This document shows, piece after piece, positions 40,382-54,100 of a stretch of DNA of 64,000 nucleotides. A program made the translations under genes and the position numbers. Within the stretch, counting starts at the first letter, position 1. Each line of letters starts with the position of its first letter. The notes below the pieces were generated by a model. That model was not told the origin of the DNA. It did not search any database and saw nothing but the letters and a program-made list of their open reading frames with translations. Origin of the DNA: Ricinus communis (taxonomy: Eukaryota > Streptophyta > Magnoliopsida > Malpighiales > Euphorbiaceae); the NCBI RefSeq assembly GCF_019578655.1, contig NC_063256.1, positions 8,742,001-8,806,000 of the forward strand. Direction: 5' to 3'.

Positions 40382-43300
40382 TCATAGATCAGAAGCCTTT
40401 AGTTTTCTGGGCCTTTTATGAGCTGGAGATGATGGTGCCTCAGATACCCTTCCAGGTCCCTTCAGGGATTACATTATTCAGGACTAATTAGTTTCCAAAT
40501 ATAACAGAAACAATAAAAATGTTAGAATATGGAGAACGAAAATGAAATTGATATCTACCTTGCGTTTTGGGTCCCTTCTGCCAGGCCTTTCCCCTGAAAT
40601 CCCACATTAACCAAACATAAAGTCGACCTCGCGATGAATAAGAACTAGGAAAGGCCAAATGACTACAGAATGTAAGCAAGTTATAGTAGTTACCTCCAAA
40701 ACTCATTGTGTCTGGAATAAATGTTCGATCTTGATCACGGTGTGAACACTGGGAACATTTTGACATTCAAAAATATCAATAATCACATATTAAATGCATG
40801 CCGTATTTCATTATCACGGGCAAATAAAAACAGAAATGCAATGAAATTCCTAGAGATAAGAGAGTTCAGTGACCTTAGGTGTGCCTGGCATTTCAGTATA
40901 TGAGCCTTCACGAAAAGAAGAACCTTCTGCCTCTTTATATTGCAACTGATAAGCACACAGAAGACTCGCATATCAGTGAGAATGAATAACAACACATCAT
41001 TTAACATCAATATATTCAAAAAACAGAGTACACACAGGTGAATATTCATGTATAAAAGAATTTTGTTATGAACCTCTAAGATATGCAATACCTTCTTTTG
41101 AAGATTCAGCAGAGTCAGTATTTCTTTTCTTAATTCAAGGTGCTCTGCACAAACAGCTTTGGTTGGCACTCTTGGTTTCAAATTGACCTGTAAAAGAAAC
41201 AATATGTATGCTACACTCAAACTCTGTAAGTTTAAATCCAAGAATGGATATTGTCAACATAGTTTATAATCTTTTGATCTCTTGCAATTCAAGAAATTCA
41301 GATACTTAAATGAAACTAAACAATGCGGTAGTTAATCATACATGTAAACCAAGTCAGAAATTAAAAGGACATCTCCATACAAGTAAACTTCTAAATTCTG
41401 ATGCCCACCAAAAACTAATTAACAAGTTAAATTTAATTGTGATTAATCATGAGCATAGTTTGAATATGTTAATGGAAGATTGCAATCTCGATAGAAATGT
41501 GAAAATGCAACTAAAACTAAAATTAACCCCACCTAGCCAACTCTGCTTTCCCAATTTCTCATCCCAGCCCCACTGAAAAGACATTAAAAGAAGAAGAGAG
41601 AAGAAATAAAGAATACTAGTTAAGGGGGTAACTTCAGGAGCTACAGAGTCATACTTGTGATCATAATAAATCCGCTCCTACAAGAAATACACTAAAAGGG
41701 AACTTAGAGAATCAAGGTAATAGAAGTAATATTTTGGTCTAATTGTCCAAGATAGAAAAAAAAAATTTCCACTACAAAAATATATAGCAAGAGAAAGAGG
41801 CATTGAGGTTTCAGGAAGTATAAACAGACCCCAAGATCTTGCAATGTTTGCTCAACTCGCTTGATTGTCCGAAGTCCTGCAGACGAACTAGCAGCTTGCA
41901 CCATTTGCTCAAGTGCATAAGTTCTCAAATATACACGAAGCTGACAGTTGTATTAAATCAGTCAGATTATGTGTTATTAAATATACAGCAATAAACTGTG
42001 GCTAAGTTGGAAAAGGAAAAAGGTTAATATGACTTTCAGAATAGGGAATTGGAAGTCAGATACCATCCGCAGAGAAGCTAGAGTAGAGGCATTTTCTGCC
42101 ATTCCTGAAGCTGAAGGTCCAACTGATGCAGAGGCAAGCTGAGTATTGGATGAAGGTGATACGGTATCATCAAGATTAGTAGGCGCCTCAGCAATTTCTG
42201 GTGCATTTGATGCTACAGCCAATACAGATTCTTCAGCACCCTGGAAAAGCAAAAAAAGACCAAATAGATAACAACTAACATGCCAAAAACACAAGCACAC
42301 ATGCATCAGACAAACAAAGAGTATTCTGACACGATTTTCTGAATTTGAATAAAATTGTTCTTTTCATGAGCTCATAAACCACATTTCTCTATGGATTTTT
42401 CTCCTTTTGATATAAAAGACTTGCAATAAACTAAAGAGCACCTAATTAAAAATCATTCCATACTATGACTAAATTCAAGCTCTTTACATTTAGTTTTGAT
42501 ATTGAAGAACCGCTCCCTGTCTCTCCTCCTTGTGGATGCCTTAACCATTACATTCCCAATTACTTAAAACAGAAACACAATCAAATATCTAGTTCACCAC
42601 TTATCACTTACCTTAGTAGCCGCGCGTGACTCATTTATTCTTTTAGCCTCAGCAAGAACCTGACAAAATGGACAAATGAACATGTAAACCATGTAGCATA
42701 CAAGTTCATTGACGGATCCTTCCCAAAAAAAAGTTATCCACTATGATCAATAACAAAGAAAAGTACAGACCTCAGCATCTTTTCGCTCTTGCTGCTTTGT
42801 CTGCGAAAGGAACATGGACAATGCACGCTTGCGCTCTGTCTCTTGTGAAATGTTGTATGGTTCCTTTCAAGAGAAATAAATGTCAAAAGCTACAAATAAA
42901 AATAACTTAATATAGGAGACCTTAAATTTATATTACCAATTAAAGTCAATGAAGATACATAATTAATAGTAAGCAGAAACTTGTAGTGACTAAAAATCAT
43001 AATATTGCAGCTCATGATTCATGTGAAATTCCATTTATAGTGCTACCACACCTTGACAAGAGGGTGTCCTGAAACATCCCCTGGAGATGGAGCTCTAGCA
43101 ACCAATATAGCTCGAGAAACTAAAAAAGAAAAACATCATAACTATCAAAAAAATAAATATTTTTCTAATGGTTTGCTTTACATGTTAATTTAAAAATAAG
43201 TCCAGTTTAAACTATGAAAAGGGCAGTGAAAGATTTAAATAGTAAGCAATTAAAAGTTAAAGAAATAGAGAGGAAAAGAATACCACTATAATAGCGATCC

Positions 43301-44384
43301 TTCAATTCCTCTAAAGACCGAGAGGATGAAAATCTGTCAGCTATAACGACGAAGCGGAGATCAAACCTTTCACATAAATCAAACAATTGATCTGTCTCTT
43401 CCTTGGTCCACATCTATTAAGACAAAACATAAAAGAATTAGTTCAATAAAATTGACAAACAAACATTGAAATCTTCACATAAAAATAAATGATCTTTATA
43501 CTTCACCAGCATACTTAAAAGGGCAACCTTACTATTAGTAAAACTTATAAAAGGTGCAACCATGAGCTGATACCTACAGGATCAGTCAAATACTTCTCGT
43601 ACTCTTCTTCCGTATACTTGACAACATCAACTGACTGCAACATCCCAAATTAACCAGCATGTTCATTGTCACTAGATAACACTATAAATTTAATTATGGC
43701 ATAATGGACAGGAATACAAAAGCAAACTTGCACATACCTTGTTATACTTGGCAAATGAATAATCACCTGTTGGTGGAACACCATTCACAACTCTAACCTA
43801 GAAATCATAAAAACCACACTAATTATTAACACACTGGAACTGACAAACTAGATAATCAGTTACGAGGTAAAAGAAAACCTACCCAATGGTAAAGTTGCAA
43901 ATTATCTTTTCTAGCAGAACTCGTAAAAGGAAGCCATTGCCATGTAATCTGAATTCAAATTCCTAACGTGTAAGGACAGCACATTGTAATTCATATTTGT
44001 GAAACATAAACATAAAACTGTCAAGACTACAGTTTTAATATTTACAGTGACCAGATCAGTATATCTAATATTTCTACGGTGACAGTACCTTTTCATCTGA
44101 TGGGGGTCGTTTTTTCAATTGACTAGTATCAATTGAAGGCATAAGAGGTGCCAATCCACCAGTAAGTGCATACACCTGAAAATGGACACGTGCTATAAGA
44201 GCAATTAACTTCAGTTAAAGGGGTAAAACAGGAAGGCAACCGACATATACATACGCATACATACCTCGCGGGAAATGCCATCAGGTTTTCTTTGTGAGTC
44301 TTTCTTGGGTTGTGATTTCTTCTCCTGTCCTAATGGTAATGGAGTTTTAGGTAATCCTACAAGAAGGTCCTTCGGTAGGTCCAT
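40382..44384 (-). CDS. SWC4: SWR1-complex subunit 4 / DMAP1-like protein
   Basis: Sixteen exons (minus strand) join in frame: 44265-44384, 44089-44175, 43883-43948, 43738-43797, 43578-43634, 43284-43413, 43052-43119, 42771-42863, 42612-42659, 42064-42240, 41830-41940, 41092-41187, 40874-40945, 40694-40748, 40559-40593 and 40382-40459. They give 450 residues, close to Arabidopsis SWC4. The N-terminus [20 protein letters not shown] is a hallmark of the family. A SANT/Myb-like domain starts at [11 protein letters not shown] (residue 131) and runs to about 176. A charged region ([16 protein letters not shown]) follows, then the conserved DMAP1-type region [18 protein letters not shown] to [14 protein letters not shown] at about 303-371. 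The tail is basic and ends [16 protein letters not shown]4 is shared by SWR1, which deposits histone H2A.Z, and NuA4, which acetylates H4; the nuclear role is inferred from the family. The start of exon 14 (CSHRDQ) is the least certain splice choice. Confidence 0.94.
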
Positions 44385-45635
44385 AGTGAAAATTAGGGTT
44401 TCTTCTTTTGGTTTCTACCTTAAGTGGAACTTTAGATTGGCGAGCAATTCGAATTCTCGGAGCATGAGAAACTCAATTAAGGTTCTCGATTTGATTTCGG
44501 AGCATTTGGATTGAGGAATTAGGATTTTGATAGGTTGAATTTTGGAAATATTGGGACTGTGTTTGTGGTGAAATTAGGGCTTTTATTCCGTTTTTCCTTT
44601 TCGGGCGCGAAAGTTTTGAGAAGTGAAGTCAGAAAGGGTTCGGGTCACAAGCGGGTGACTGAGAACTTTTCCCTGTGAATCAATATAGATGGGCTCTCTA
44701 CGTTCAATGCATGAGCAGTTCTGAACCAGATATGTAACCGGCTACCGGGAAGTAAGTTCCACATGGTTTATGGGCTTTGGCTACCCACAAAATCGGCCCA
44801 ACCTTCTCTTCTTTAAAGGTGCTTGATTCGCAAGAGCCACATAACATTTTCTTTGCAAAGTTGAAAGAGTTGCTCTCATAAGCAGAGCAAATTGAATTTC
44901 TTTGGTAAGGTATGATCCTCTCCATATTTACTCACTTTACCTACAATTTCTGCAGGGGTGTCGCAGCTCAAATTGAGTACACCATCAAGACAAGAATGGC
45001 TTGTTACTAGCTAGTTTAATGTCAAGCATCATCATCCGCTGCAACATGGCATTCTTCGTCAAATTAATTTGGTGCTATCCTACCTGAGCTTTTATACAAT
45101 TTTCTTCGCCGTTATTTTTATATGATTTCTTTTTTCTTGACCTTGTAAGACCTTTTTTTGGCCTTGTAAGACTCCGTGCTAATTTCGCTCTGACTTATGA
45201 TCGGAGTGTATTGATGGAAGGTTGCTCCATCAACTCACCATATGCTTCTCTAACTATCCCTCCTGAGCTAGCTATTAGGGTGTTACTGGGTTTAATTACA
45301 TTTATTTGTAACTTCAGATGCATAAATAATGGTGCTCAAACCAGACGGAAGATTATTGTGTGTTTAGTTCAAAAGTAGAAAATAAAGAAAGGAAGACAAG
45401 TTTTTGTAATATTCTCTTTAGACATTTGCTAGGATGTATTATTGAGGCGGGGAGGGTAAAGTTCAGCCTCTCTCTGAGTGCTCACTTCAAAAGTTCCTTG
45501 ATAACCGGCTTTTATGGTACATAAATGTCTTCTTGTTATGTGTTTGTATATGATGATACATGGAGAGAAAGCCGATTCATTTGAGACTCTGTGAATATCT
45601 ATCTAATATCCCATAATTTGAAGGAAGGAAGAAAA

Positions 45636-45670
45636 GAAAAAGAAGAAGAAGAAGAAGAAAGAAAGAAAGA
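45636..45670. repeat. AAG/AAAG microsatellite
   Basis: A compound run of AAG then AAAG units lies in the spacer downstream of the SWC4 promoter. Confidence 0.7.
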
Positions 45671-47192
45671 AATTGTATAAATAGAATAAGTATAGCTAAA
45701 CTGAAAGAGATCTGATCTGGAAAAGCTTCTTTTGCAGGAGTTTCTGAATCAACAATATATTCAACCAATTGAATATTGGGTATTAGTCTAATTATGGCAA
45801 GCGGGACCGACATGATAATGCTTATCATAATCACTTCATTTTTAAGTTATATATATGTACTCTTAATCGGTCCTAAAGCAAAATTCTCAAGCCTAATATG
45901 CTCTTCTTTTTTCCTTGAGAACATGTGCAAGTACCCAAAAAAATCTTCTTCTGATAAGGAGGGTGGTCGTGTGGACTCTACAAAAGCTGTCAAGATTCTA
46001 TTCATGGTTTATCGAGCGTAGGCATAGACCATTAGAATTTGTTTCCACTAATTAAGGAAGATGGATTATCATGTGGATTCCAATGGTTCTATGGATTGAC
46101 AAGCACGTCCATCTCTACCTCTCCCATCTTTTCAGAACGTGAATTTCATCTTTTGTCTTTAAACATGTAACTTACATGGACCTAGTTTGACCCTATGAAG
46201 GTCTACTGCTAGAGTTGAAATGCTGGCCCCTCTTCATCTACTTATTAATTAAATTTTACATTATTGTTGTCCGCATAAGTAAAATAATGAAAATAAGTAT
46301 CTATCTTGCTACATAATTGGAGATAATTCTCTCTTTTTATGATTCATTCTAATAATTTATCACATTTTCTTTTTTTCTTTTTTTTTATAATTTTTTCTCT
46401 CTTCATTTCTAACATTTAACGTATCCTATTTTAAAGGTTTTAAATCGAAGAAGCTTCCGATGGCATTAGCCATCGGAGCACTTTCCATGGCTCTCTTATT
46501 TTTATTGCATATACGTTTTGTGGTAAAAGTCTCTAATCTATAGTGGGGTTCATCTCCCCTTATTGTTGGTTGCTTGATTCTATGTTGATCTTGGTGTTTG
46601 ACTAAACCTTTTTGTAACTACTTTCAATCGACTATAGAGTATGGTGATGTCCAATATATTTTCCAACTTGGATTTTATTAGGCGTTACCAATTGATAGGT
46701 TATGGGGAGTGTGAGGAAAGTTTGATGGTAAAGATGGTAATATTGTAGCGGTAATGGCAACAGAAGCCTGGCAAAAACCATAACTAACCCAATTTTGCTT
46801 ACAGAGACAAATTTTTATGATTAGGCAGAGTAAGCTTTGGTTCCAGCAGTGTGAAATCTTTAACTAGTATTCGCTTATTAAATATGGCGGATGGTTCTAT
46901 GCTTCGGGCTACTTTGAAGGGTTAGTCAAGAAGATTGACCTTTTATGCGATGGAAGGACTTTAGTTATATATTAAATGTAACCAGTAGGCTTAGTTGATA
47001 TTCGCGTGCCGCCCGCAAGGCATTGAATGGCAAACTTTATGGAGAGTTTTGAAAAGAAAGATACTTTAAGGGCAGCTTTGTAATTTCGATTTATTCATAG
47101 GCCAGTGATATTCTATTAGGACTTTAAATCCAATTGTCGTCTTTGTGGGTTATACACTCATTGTATTAAATTCTTTGTTAATTTTATGAGAT

Positions 47193-47429
47193 ATTCTTAA
47201 GTAGACTTAGTCTATGACGTCGTCCATAAACAAAACCAATTATATAAGGATATGGGACATTATTTCTTAATTGTTATATTTGTATTGATTGATCTTTAAT
47301 CATGGTAATTTATGGTAATAAATAAATCAACCAATATAAATATAACACTTAATAATAATATCACATATCAACACTTAAATTAATTTAATTTATCTATAAA
47401 TGAGATAATAAATTAAATTTATCTAAGAA
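47193..47429. mobile_element. Possible short inverted-repeat element (MITE-like)
   Basis: The interval begins ATTCTTAAG and ends CTAAGAAT, an imperfect inverted pair of 7-8 bases. Just inside the left end is a 36-base stretch resembling 34801-34836. The body is AT-rich and non-coding. Arms are short, so this is only suggestive. Confidence 0.2.
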
Positions 47430-48114
47430 TTTTTCTAATTTTATAGCCTAATCTTTTTAAGGTATGATGTTGATTGCTTCCTAAACTTTCAAATCTGTAC
47501 CTATCGTGATTATACTGTTTTAGGCACTTTGGCCAATCTAACGCTAGCAATTTATTTCTATTGTTAAAAAAAAAAAAAAAAGAAAGAGTTCTTTTAAAAT
47601 TCGTTGGTTCATGAGAAAGCCAAGCAATTTTATTCTTATGTAATTTCTTTTAATATGTGGTTAAAAAGAAATATGGGTATGATTTAATCTGGCAATATAT
47701 GACTAATGGTGAAATGTTGGCCTCTCTTGGTCTATTATTACATTATATAATAAATACTAATTAAAAAGTTAAAAAAATTATGTTATCTGAGTTACACATA
47801 ATTGGATATATTTTTTTTTCTTTTAAAGACTACAAAAATAATAAATGAAAAGTTGATATCTCTTCTATTTTCTATATTTTAACTTGTATCAAAGGATTTA
47901 TCATATCACTTTCTAATAAATAAAAGGACAAAACAACACCATATATATGTATAAGAAATATGCATATTCTATTATCTAACACATATAAAGATTGAGATTT
48001 TAAAACAATAATTTAAATGTATCGATGTGTCTTCATATACAAATGTCTGTCTACATTGTAATGGAGTTTGTCAGAATTCAAGTCAAATGTCTAATACTTT
48101 TCAACAAAATATCA

Positions 48115-48141
48115 CTAGTCGGCTAACCTTGTGGTGCACGG
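48115..48141 (-). mobile_element. Possible Helitron 3' end (decayed)
   Basis: On the minus strand the sequence CCGTGCACCACAAGG (4 of 5 stem pairs) is followed after 8 bases by CTAG and T. This resembles plant Helitron 3' ends. No 5' end was located at higher coordinates. Confidence 0.3.
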
Positions 48142-50869
48142 TTATTGTCATTATTTAATTATGAATAATAAAATAAAATAAATTTATGGCCAAGTTTTAG
48201 TAAAACAGTTAATATTTTATAATTATTTGTCATATTTTAAAAGTAATAATAATATAAAAAGATTTTAAAATATCCTTTTTTAATAACAAAATCTAATAGT
48301 TTAATATATTATTGATGCAATAACAATAACAATATTCTAAAAATTATTTAATTGATATTGTAATTCTTAGAATCAGAAACAATCATATAATTACAAAACT
48401 AACTTATTAGTTAAAGGGTGAGATGGCGGACGCAGAGGGTTACTGAAGAATTGAACCAGGAGGAGCTACGAATAAATGCAAGCTTTGTTTGAACTTATAT
48501 GGGCCTTTGATCCCAGACTCTTAACAGCTTTGTTCTGGGCTTAAGCGGCAATTTGCCCCCTGAATTTTCTGGTGGGGATGAAACTCACTTCAAAATAAAC
48601 TTTTAGGTCATTTTACTATATTTTCTGAATATAGTAAAAGAAAATAAAAAAATCTATATTTTATGATACAGTAGTAGCAGGACATTCATACTCAGTGATT
48701 TCATATCGAAGAAAGGCAGTGTTTGGGAAAGTATACACAGAGAGGCATTCATATAGTAATCAGCTTGCTCAAGGGGACAAGAGGTCTAGATAGTTCACAA
48801 GTACACAGGACGAGTGAATTGGCTTTGACCTAGCTACTAGCTATCAGATGTGCCACTTTTTGATAGCTTAATTGAATTGATAGATATCTGAAACCAAGGA
48901 CGATTGCTTCTATCTCCCTGTCTAACTTTTCCTCTTTTAACTGTATTATTTGATAAGCTTTTAATTAGATTCAGAATTAGTTAAACATCTAAACCAAAGA
49001 CATAACGGAAGCAAAAAAATTAAATAATAAAAAAAAAGAATACCCATTAAAGGAGAAGAATGGAAGAGATTGAAAGCAGGCAGCACTAGATACAATTGCA
49101 TCAAAAACTTCATTGAAAAATCTGAGCAGTATCGTAAAGATAAAGAGCGAAAATCTGTATCATAATTGATGGAAAGGTACGTTTTTTCCTTGATACAGGT
49201 CTAGAATAATTATTACTTCAAACAGTATAAATGTTTCCAATATAATATACATGTATATATAAACAAAATCCGGTCTACAGATAGACAGTTGAAATTAATA
49301 AGAGTATCGTGACCTCTGCTGGATTGCCTCTTTCTTGACTGTCATCTTGCGCCGTGTTATAACCTGGCTAGTTATGTTGTTATTTGTACGATTTTGCCAT
49401 TGATACTGACCTCTTCTATCCACTCTTGACTATCCATTTGGTTCATAGCGTGGTTTTTTCTTTTTCTCCAGGAAAAGAGGCCAACAGAAAGCACTAGGAT
49501 TTACACTATTTGCATTTCCTGCAGGACTAATGTTTACACTAAATTCAAGTACATTTTTGACCACCGACTATGGGATTTCTTTCTATTGTCAGGATTCCAG
49601 GAACTCTTTCTGTTGCCGACTAGAGTAGTTACACACTCAATTATTAGGGCACAACAACAATGGTCCAAAACATTTATTAAATCTTGCAGACATTTGTATG
49701 GATCAGTAGATAATAAAATATTAACGTCGCATTCGGTTCAATAATTTGACGGGTTGTTTGTTGCTGTCACTACGTAGGATGCCTTTTCTGAAATAGATAT
49801 CCAAGACTCGAATGGAATTGTTTCCATGCTATTTGTTGGTATGCTATTCTTATGTCAGATCAAAGACAGATACACATGTTCATGTTTCTTTTTCTTTTTT
49901 CATTTCAGTAATAAAAATACAATCTACTATTGTTTTCTAGTTAATGGTTTCATCTTGTTCGAATGATTTTTATTTTTATTTCTTCTTAAGTCCATCTTTC
50001 TTCTTGGCTGCTTCTCTTTTGGTTTGTGCATAAATTGCATACTGCAGCAGGGCTAGCTATTTATAACATTGGTTAGGAAATGCAAGTGTCTGTAGTTCTT
50101 TTTGTCATTTTTGCTGCATGCCATAGAACATGCCTGGAATTACTCACAGTACATATTCATAGTCAACTTGAGAACATCTATACCATACACCTTGCCATGC
50201 CTAATATTATCTGTTATCTTATCAGGAGAGATCATTTTGCAGCAGGACCAACACCCTTCCCCCCCAACACCCTTTTCTCTTTGAGTTCCTTTCTGTCTTT
50301 TCTTCTGCGTTGTTTTGTCAAAATGATAAACCGAACTACCAAACGAAACATGATAAGTTAATTTTAGAGGCATGTAACAATTTGAATATTATACCTAATA
50401 GACAAACTTTTTGATCTAATCCAATCGTATATATATTTTATATTCAGACGAGGGTCACAAGTAAATTATTACGAAGCCTGCCCATAAAGCAAATATCTTG
50501 CAAGCCAATAATTTTAACTTTTCGCCTGAAATGATCATGTCAGGAATTGACTGCTACAAGTAACCATCCAATTGGCCTAACTGCATGATTGCCTATGCAG
50601 CAAGTTGTGAATAGAAAATCCTCGTGAGCAAATTAAGATACTTACAAGTAACGTGCCTACTGAGCTACACTGACATTAGTTTTTCCTTTTACTAAATACC
50701 AATTCTTATCTCAGGATCATGACTATTGACTGTCATTACCATCGTAACTCACTAGTATCACTGTCATTGCAGTAAAACTACTCAACCTACAACCCTAATT
50801 TGGATAGCAGAAAAAGGTCGTCAGCAGCTGTCCATGGTTTTCAACTTCCGTGACCATCTAGCACCAGCA

Positions 50870-51137
50870 TTTTCTTTTTAGTTTCTGCCTAAGAAAGTAA
50901 TTGAGTATCACTGTCACAATTACACCACGTTCATACATTTCCAAAACCAAAACAAGCATTTTTCTTTTTAGTTTTTGCCTAAGTAATTGAGTTTTGCAAT
51001 TACTTACAAACTTCTTTGATTATGTTAGGTTTGCCATTCAGATTAAGAAGTAAGAACTTAGGGAAGGGACTGATAAAAATGGTAATAATTTACACAATTA
51101 CACCACGTACATGCATTTCCATAACCAAAACAAGCAA
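50870..51137. repeat. Interleaved local duplications
   Basis: Block A (CTTTTTAGTTTCTGCCTAAG and following bases) occurs at about 50876-50911 and, with small changes, at 50963-50993. Block B (starting CACAATTACACCACGT) occurs at about 50915-50960 and 51094-51137. The A-B-A-B order shows that a composite unit was duplicated, with unequal spacing afterwards. Confidence 0.65.
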
Positions 51138-54100
51138 ATCTTGAGATGCTTAAAATTTTGTCAGATTTTGGCCATGGTCGCCCATGGGTTCTTATAATTC
51201 CTTCTTTTATTAATTCCTCTATAAAAATATATAAAACATCATCAGGGCTACCTAATATTTTCATCATTGTCAATCTCATAATAATTAAGCTACTTATAGC
51301 ATCAATTAAAACTCATCCACAATTAATTATTTTAATCTTCTATATAGGTCCAATGTTTGCGTTAGTGGAGCAGTTATCGTACATTTTGCTCATTTATTTA
51401 ATATTTTATTCTTATATAAGCTCATCAAAATCAAAATGTTTATGATAAGGTGTTATATCATATGATGGGAGTGAACTTATCTTAAATCACATGAAATTTT
51501 CCTGCAAATTTAATAAAATTAAAATTTATTATATGTTTATTTGAGATTATATATCAAATAATTTAAATAAGGATTTCCTCTGCCAGCCGAGATTGCATTT
51601 TTGAAAAATATAAAGTGCTGTAAGAAGTTAACCCAACAAAGTGATAAGGTTGTTCATGCATGATTCCCTGGGTTTTACTTTTATGATTCAATCATTAATG
51701 TTCATCAATTTAAATAAATTAAGCTTTATGATTGGCATTAAAAGATTTCCAAATTTAAGTTGAAAATTAAAATTCATACATAAACGCATGATTGAATGTC
51801 TTATAAAAGTAGATTGCTTAGAATACTGAAAATTTCATGAAGAGGAAGAAAGGCACATGATTTCAATTGCCTTTATATATTATCATTCAACTATTTCACT
51901 ATTGGAGTATTGTTATATAAATACAAGAGTCATAATTACATATGTTTTATTTCAAATGATAAAGTAATATCCCACCGGTTTGTATGTGAACTTAGATTTT
52001 CTTTTCGAACAATTAGAAAATTGCATACACTTTCCTATATTGATTTAATGCATTTAAAATTGATGTTGAAATGCTCCTTCTACAAATTAATTGATAAAAT
52101 AATAAATATTTCTCTTTAAAAAATATTTTATAAATGATAAGTTTTGATACGTGGAAGTCTTAAATTCAAGTTATCATCTCTTTGGTTATTATTTTTATGA
52201 CAAATAAAAAAAATTATACACGATTATTAAATTTCTTATAAATTAGAAAATTTTGAGTAAATAAAAAAGAAAAAAGAAAAGTCTTATATATCAAACACCT
52301 CCAACATAATACAACTGAAATCTAATAAAGTTGCAGGTTTTAAAAAGTAAAAAGGAGGAGAAGAAAGATAGGGTCAGCATACCACAAAATTAATAATAAA
52401 ATGTCGAACATAATATAGCCTTTTAAGTATTTGATGGTCCATATGATCTGAGAAGTATCTGCTCTTGTTGAACACATTATTCCTTCTTTTGGACGGCGGC
52501 TGATGCTTCATTTACATTTTTTTTTATGAACTATTAATGTTCAATGGATTGAAAGAAAAAAGAAAAAAAAGAAAAACCATTTTTTACATATCTTTTTCAT
52601 ACCCAAGGATTTTAAAAAAAATTAAGAAAAAAATAAATCAAAATAGTCCATCGCTATAATAAAATAAATATGATACAGTGAAAATAATAAACTTCATGAA
52701 TCGCAGGTGCAACGTGCACATCAATGGGTGACAAGGACTTTGGGAGTTCTATAGGATGCCATGTGGCGAGAGAGGAAGAGTTTAGAACCCACCGATTTTT
52801 CTTTTTTTTTTGGGTCACTAATTATTTGATACAAAAGTAATGCCTTCTTTTACTACTTTGTCTGGTCTGCTCTCTGCCTTGGCCTGCATTGCCCCTTTAA
52901 TTCTGGGGAAGATAATCCCCCAAATACAGGAATTAACCTTACTTTTAATGTCTTTTATTTATTATTTTATGCTAATTGTAGGCTCCACTTCCCATAATTT
53001 CTTCGTGCTCAGACTAGGAATCCACTATCTTCAATGTTATATTATAATTTTTCATGAAAATGTTTAAATTAAAATATTTATTTATTTCTACTGTAATTAA
53101 TTATTATTTTATTTATGTAATAATATTATAACAAAATTTAAATATCTTATACTCTCAAAATAAGGATGATGTATATATTTTTTAAATAATTTTGATATTT
53201 CAAAATCTAATTAATAATAAAAATAGCTATAAAAGTTTATATCAACTTGACTTCCATGTACTAAAAATAAATACAAGTATGAAAGGAAACGTGCAGAAAA
53301 AGAAAACTATTTATATCTCAAGATTTGTGACTATAATATACTCTTACATGTTACTTGGACTCCTTTTATTTATTTATTTATTTTTTGCTTCAACATGATT
53401 TTATGTTTCAAACGGGATTTAGTCAAATAGTTCAATGGTATGATTATATAGGTATGTTATGGTATATTTCAATGCATTGCTAGTTATATTTTTCTACCAT
53501 AATGCTTATTTTTGTTGTGTACCCATTAAGCAATTTCTTACTTGTTATATGATAAAGTCAATTTGATTATACTAGAGCATTTTTATTTATTGAAACATTG
53601 TTAATAATAATTCAACATAATAATGCACATTGTAGATTTTTTATTTTTTATTTTTTTGAATCTACAATCGAGTAAGGAAAAGTGCTTCCTAAATGTACTT
53701 GTTTGGTATAGTAACTTTGTTGAAAATATGATTTTGGATGTGAAATTCAATGTTTTTAGTGAATGTTTTCTAGATGAATATTCATATGAAATATAATAAC
53801 AATTTAAAGTATGTTGATGGAAAATAGTATCATATTTTATGACATAATAATAATTTAAAATATATTAATGGAAAATAATTATTGGTTTGACATAATTTTT
53901 AACATTCTGTGATTTTTTTAGGATTTTAGTGATTAGAATAAACGAAAGTATTTTCTATATGAATAAAAGCTAATTCTATAACATATTAGTAGAATTTCAT
54001 GTATTATTGATACGTTAAACATGTATTAAAGTTTAAGTAAACATATATCAATTATATATTATAATAAAATCATCATTTTGTTCTAGATTTAAAAATATAA

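Noticed and set aside
46440..47120. Retrotransposon or pseudogene fragment
   Set aside because: The composition differs from its flanks, but no frame of useful length or known motif could be read.
50080..50361. 93-codon plus-strand open frame
   Set aside because: No conserved motif, a low-complexity proline/serine stretch, and no promoter or splice evidence.
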